Shown here in pieces: positions 6,025-8,549 of a stretch of 8,549 nt of DNA. This stretch comes from Lachnospiraceae bacterium (lineage in GTDB: Bacteria; Bacillota; Clostridia; Lachnospirales; Lachnospiraceae), in contig CAAEUM010000322.1 of assembly GCA_900759225.1 (NCBI GenBank), positions 1 through 8,549 on the forward strand. The letters are read 5' to 3'. Under the pieces are notes generated by a model, which worked only from the letters and a program-made list of their open reading frames with translations, made no database searches and had not been told where the DNA came from. Every line of letters begins with the position of its first letter. Positions within the stretch are counted from its first letter, which is position 1. Both the position numbers and the translations under genes were made by a program.

Positions 6025-7218
6025 ATGAGGAGAAAGATGGTAGCATTGGCACTTGCAGCTTCTATGGTGGCTTCACTGACTGCATGTGGCTCCAAGGAGG
6101 CAGAGGCTCCTGCAACTGAGGCAACAACAAAGGCAGAGACTCAGGCAGAGAGTGAGAAGGCATCTGAGGCAGAAACTGAGAAAGAAGCAGAAACTGAGGC
6201 TGAGGCAGCAGGCGGCGAGGCAAAATCCGTTGAAGGTCTTACAATCGCATTCGTTCCAAAGCTGACAGGAAACGCATTCTTCGAGTCTGCAAACAATGGC
6301 GCTCAGAAGTATGCTGAGAAATGGGGATTCACAGTTGATTACCAGGGCTCTTCCAACGCATCTGTTGCAGACCAGGTACAGGTGATCAACAACGCAGTAG
6401 CTTCCGGTGTTGACGGTATCTGTATTTCATCTGTAGATGCAACCGGACTTGACTCCGCACTGACTGATGCAGCCGGCGCTGGCGTTATGGTAGGAACATG
6501 GGATTCTGACGTTTCTGATACAGCAAGAACCCTGATGGTATCCCAGGGAACACCAGATATCCTTGGACAGATGCTGGTTGACATGGGTGCTGATTCTCTT
6601 GCAAAGAGAGGCAAAGATCCTGAGAAGGATACGATCAAGTACTGCTGGCACTATTCACAGGCAACGGTTGCTGACCAGAACTCCTGGCAGGTAGCCGGCG
6701 AGGCTTACATCAGCGAGAAGTATCCAAACTGGGAGAACGTAGCTCCTGATAACTACTACTCTGAGCAGGATGCAGAGAAGGCTGTTTCTATCGGCGCTTC
6801 CATCCTTGAGGCACACAGCGATATCGATTTAATTATCTGTAATGACTCCACAGCACTTCCTGGACAGTGCAAGGCTGCTCAGAACAAGGGCCTTACAAAG
6901 GAAGACGTAACAATTACCGGTTTTGCTTCCCCAATGTCTATTAAGGATTACTGCGAAGCAGGCGTGATTGAGCAGTGGGGCCTTTGGGATTGCGGCGTAC
7001 AGGGCGCTATGGGCTGCTACCTGACCGCATATCTTGCAGCTGGCAATACGGTTAAGGTTGGCGACAAGATCAACATCCCTGAGATCGGTGAAGTAGAGGT
7101 TATGCCTAATGACTGCCTGGTTGAGGGTGCTCAGACTGCAGAAGAGAACAACGGTGTTGTTCTTATGCCTGAAAGACTTATCTTCAACAAGGACAATGTA
7201 GCAAACTACGATTTCTAA
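6025..7218 (+). CDS. lsrB: AI-2-binding lipoprotein LsrB (non-canonical pocket)
   Basis: Cell-surface receptor that delivers AI-2 to LsrACD, 397 residues from the chosen start. A basic signal peptide ends in the lipobox LTAC with the lipidated Cys21. Residues 22-67 are an acidic Glu/Ala/Thr spacer, and the periplasmic-binding-protein type 1 domain follows from about 70 to 397. It aligns throughout with E. coli/Salmonella LsrB (IAFVPKL, GTWDSD, TVADQN, FGLWD-like WGLWD, and the C-terminus PERLIFNKDN...YDF). Of the six classical ligand residues, Lys35, Asp116, Asp166 and Gln167 are kept as Lys79, Asp160, Asp217 and Gln218. Pro220 and Ala222 are replaced by Asn273 and Ser275 in ICNDSTALP. Non-canonical LsrB receptors that still bind AI-2 have been described in Clostridium. 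The relevance here is inferred, and another furanose-like ligand cannot be excluded. Compared with E. coli, where LsrB is periplasmic and soluble, the lipid anchor fits a Gram-positive cell. Confidence 0.92.
   Translation: MRRKMVALALAASMVASLTACGSKEAEAPATEATTKAETQAESEKASEAETEKEAETEAEAAGGEAKSVEGLTIAFVPKLTGNAFFESANNGAQKYAEKWGFTVDYQGSSNASVADQVQVINNAVASGVDGICISSVDATGLDSALTDAAGAGVMVGTWDSDVSDTARTLMVSQGTPDILGQMLVDMGADSLAKRGKDPEKDTIKYCWHYSQATVADQNSWQVAGEAYISEKYPNWENVAPDNYYSEQDAEKAVSIGASILEAHSDIDLIICNDSTALPGQCKAAQNKGLTKEDVTITGFASPMSIKDYCEAGVIEQWGLWDCGVQGAMGCYLTAYLAAGNTVKVGDKINIPEIGEVEVMPNDCLVEGAQTAEENNGVVLMPERLIFNKDNVANYDF
6088..6225 (+). repeat. Acidic low-complexity spacer within lsrB
   Basis: Codons 22-67 of lsrB are dominated by GAG/GAA (Glu), GCA (Ala) and ACT/ACA (Thr), giving imperfect repeats such as EAET and AETE at protein level and gaggcaga-type units at DNA level. 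It links the lipidated cysteine to the folded binding domain, probably as a flexible tether across the cell wall. Its length probably varies between strains because the DNA is repetitive. Confidence 0.7.
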
Positions 7219-7248
7219 TTTTTAAATTGTGCTGAATTAAGAAATCCG

Positions 7249-7278
7249 GCCGCACCGGGTGTCACAGCCCGGTACGGC
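7249..7278 (+). ncRNA. GC-rich hairpin between lsrB and lsrF
   Basis: GCCGCACCGGG (7249-7259) pairs with CCCGGTACGGC (7268-7278) around an 8-base loop, an 11-position stem with a single C-A mismatch. The following bases (attacaggttc) carry no T-run, so it is not a standard terminator. In a 114-base gap directly behind a binding-protein gene, such a stem commonly protects the upstream mRNA 3' end from exonucleases. That would give more LsrB than LsrF; this role is inferred. Confidence 0.6.
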
Positions 7279-7332
7279 ATTACAGGTTCATGGGAATCTG
7301 GTTCCAGAAATCATAAGAAGGAGAGAAAAATT

Positions 7333-8217
7333 ATGGCAGATCTTGAAGGTGTAAAAGTTGCAAAAGATTATCATGTAAATGTTCCCTTTGCAAACCAGGA
7401 GGGATTTTACGTAAAGGGTGCGAATGCCTTAGACTGGGGTATGAAAAAGCATCTGGCTAATATTTTTGATGCAAAGAGCGGCAATACCGTTATGTTTGCA
7501 TTCGACCACGGTTACTTTATGGGTTCTACCGCAGGACTGGAAAGACTTGATCTGATCGTTCCAAAGCTGATCCCAAATGTAGATGTTCTGATGGCTACAA
7601 GAGGCGCGTTAAGAAGCAGCATTGATCCGGCCCTGATCGGCGGAAAGGGAATCGCTCTCAGAGCTACTTCCGGCTCCTCCATGCTCAATGATGATCTATC
7701 TCATGAGGTTCTGGCTGTAGATGCAGTAGAGGCAGCAAGAATGAACGCAGACTGTCTGGCAATCCAGACCTTTGTGGGTGCAGACGGACAGCTGTCCAGC
7801 CTTGATAACCTGTCAAAGGCTGTAAATTACGGACAGCAGTACTCCATCCCGGTTATGGGTGTTGTTGCAGTAGGCAAGCAGATGGAGCGCACTGACCGTT
7901 TCTTCAAGCTGGCAACACGTATTGTTGCAGAGCTGGGTGCAAACATTGTTAAGTCCTATTACTGCGATAACTTTGAAGAGGTTGTTGCAGCATGCCCGGT
8001 ACCGATCGTAGTTGCAGGCGGAAAGAAGCTTCCTGAGGATGAGGCTTTAACACTTGCTTACAGAGCAATTCAGGGCGGTGCAAAGGGCCTGGATATGGGA
8101 AGAAATATTTTCCAGTCCACTCACCCGGTAGAGATGAGTGCAGCGATCAGAAAGATTGTACACGAGGGCTTTACAGACAAGGAAGCACTGGAGTTTTATC
8201 AGGACGCGATCCACTAA
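7333..8217 (+). CDS. lsrF: Phospho-AI-2 degradation thiolase LsrF
   Basis: Cytoplasmic enzyme that ends the signal. In E. coli, LsrF transfers an acetyl group from 3-hydroxy-5-phosphonooxypentane-2,4-dione to CoA, giving dihydroxyacetone phosphate and acetyl-CoA. It has 294 residues (about 291 in E. coli) and an aldolase-type TIM-barrel fold (DeoC/FbaB class I). The N-terminus MADLEGVKVAKDY parallels E. coli. The motifs NALDWGM (31-37), FAFDHGYF (55-62, with Asp58 and His59) and ANIVKSYY (203-210) are present; Lys207 in the last is the predicted Schiff-base lysine. GGKKLP (229-234) and GLDMGRNIFQS (252-262) follow, and probably hold the phosphate. AAGGAG lies 9 bases before the ATG. It is the last Lsr gene; the isomerase lsrG, which in E. 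coli makes the LsrF substrate, is not next to it. Confidence 0.93.
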   Translation: MADLEGVKVAKDYHVNVPFANQEGFYVKGANALDWGMKKHLANIFDAKSGNTVMFAFDHGYFMGSTAGLERLDLIVPKLIPNVDVLMATRGALRSSIDPALIGGKGIALRATSGSSMLNDDLSHEVLAVDAVEAARMNADCLAIQTFVGADGQLSSLDNLSKAVNYGQQYSIPVMGVVAVGKQMERTDRFFKLATRIVAELGANIVKSYYCDNFEEVVAACPVPIVVAGGKKLPEDEALTLAYRAIQGGAKGLDMGRNIFQSTHPVEMSAAIRKIVHEGFTDKEALEFYQDAIH

Positions 8218-8232
8218 GAAATAGTGTGACAG

Positions 8233-8267
8233 GGAGGCTGCATATGCTTGCAGCCTTCTTTTGCTTT
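8233..8267 (+). terminator. Rho-independent terminator of the lsr operon
   Basis: AGGCTGCA (8235-8242), loop TATGCT, and TGCAGCCT (8249-8256) form a perfect eight-pair stem extendable by one G-U and one G-C pair. It is followed by the T-rich tail TTCTTTTGCTTT. An outer pair, TGTGAC (8225-8230) with GTCACA (8270-8275), could close a larger structure around it. It lies 15 bases after the lsrF stop. The interrupted T-run suggests incomplete termination. Confidence 0.75.
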
Positions 8268-8292
8268 GCGTCACAGGAAAAGGGGGATTTTT

Positions 8293-8549
8293 ATGAGTGC
8301 AGAGCTTGCCATCAGTGCCCTGTCCATGGTGCTTCCGGTACTTGTCATGGTATGTATTGGGCGATTCCTGGCAAAAAATAAGATTATTTCCAAGGATGGA
8401 ATAGAGGGAATCCGCACAGTGATCGGTGAGGTGACCCTGCCGGTGGTACTGTTTAATGCCTTTTTTACAGCGGAGTATAACCGACGGATGTTTCTTGTAT
8501 TTGTTATGGTCTATGCGGGATTTTGCATTGCTCTGCTGTTTGGATATGC
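8293..8549 (+). CDS. AEC-family (auxin efflux carrier-like) transporter, N-terminal part
   Basis: An open frame begins at the ATG at 8293, 7 bases behind a purine-rich AAAAGGGGGA stretch, and runs off the window end, giving the first 85 residues. The start MSAELAISALSM leads into a hydrophobic helix, then VCIGRFLAKNKIIS, then VIGEVTLPVVLFNAFF (43-58), and further hydrophobic sequence. This order of a short N-terminal helix, a Gly-Arg/Lys-rich loop and a T-L-P-x-x-L-F helix is typical of AEC-type membrane transporters (usually about 310 residues with ten helices, moving small organic acids or similar compounds). The substrate cannot be told from this fragment. It lies only 25 bases behind the lsr terminator with no visible promoter, so read-through from the lsr operon may express it. 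A link to AI-2 is only a guess from position. Confidence 0.7.
   Translation, partial: MSAELAISALSMVLPVLVMVCIGRFLAKNKIISKDGIEGIRTVIGEVTLPVVLFNAFFTAEYNRRMFLVFVMVYAGFCIALLFGY

Noticed and set aside
2336..7218. A ribose (Rbs) or other CUT2 sugar importer
   Set aside because: The ATPase alone would allow it, but LsrB and LsrD follow the AI-2 proteins along their whole length and lsrF, lsrK and lsrR are present; no ribokinase or RbsD-like gene is seen.
7249..7278. The lsrB-lsrF hairpin as a transcription terminator
   Set aside because: No T-run follows the stem, and lsrF lies behind it in the same orientation with no visible promoter of its own.
8170..8200. A promoter for the AEC gene inside the lsrF 3' end (TTTACA...TTTTAT)
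   Set aside because: The -10 match is weak and the spacer is 18 bases, and it would still have to pass the terminator at 8233-8267.
1..8549. CRISPR arrays, tRNA or rRNA genes, insertion sequences, attachment sites
   Set aside because: No regularly spaced repeats, no cloverleaf-like or rRNA-like sequence, and no transposase or integrase coding sequence was seen; nearly the whole window is the lsr locus.

Overview
The window carries an almost complete Lsr system for taking up and processing autoinducer-2 (AI-2). AI-2 is the LuxS-derived, DPD-based signal used for communication between species. The host is probably a Gram-positive member of the Clostridia, most likely Lachnospiraceae-like. The grounds are strong AGGAGG-type ribosome binding sites, consensus SigA-type promoters, moderate GC, and a lipoprotein signal followed by a long Glu/Ala/Thr-rich spacer, which is common in gut Lachnospiraceae. 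This placement is inference; no phylogenetic marker is present.

Layout. On the minus strand lie lsrR (repressor, 1119-2030) and, 4 bases further on, lsrK (AI-2 kinase, 17-1114). The lsrK frame stops at about residue 365, well short of the usual ~530. A 305-base AT-rich divergent region (2031-2335) holds one consensus promoter for each direction plus repeats that look like repressor sites. On the plus strand follow lsrA (fused double ATPase, 2336-3862), lsrC (3864-4892) and lsrD (4892-5908), both permeases, then lsrB (AI-2-binding lipoprotein, 6025-7218) and lsrF (thiolase for phospho-AI-2 breakdown, 7333-8217). lsrA, lsrC and lsrD are packed tightly. lsrB and lsrF sit behind 116- and 114-base gaps containing RNA hairpins. 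A hairpin with a T-rich tail (8233-8267) closes the operon. The last feature is the start of an AEC-family (auxin efflux carrier-like) transporter that runs off the window.

How it works, by homology with Escherichia/Salmonella. LsrB captures extracellular AI-2, LsrC/LsrD/LsrA import it, and LsrK phosphorylates it. Phospho-AI-2 releases LsrR from both promoters, giving positive feedback, and LsrF (normally after the isomerase LsrG) degrades the phosphorylated signal. The gene order is that of enterobacterial lsrKR-lsrACDBFG, except that no lsrG is seen and an AEC transporter follows lsrF.

The points most worth a second look are: the LsrB pocket, which keeps four of the six classical AI-2 ligands but has Asn and Ser for the Pro and Ala; the premature end of LsrK; the 11-base direct repeats sitting on the lsrA core promoter; the inverted repeats bracketing the lsrR start region; a related 16-base box found near both promoters; and the promoterless-looking AEC gene just behind the terminator.
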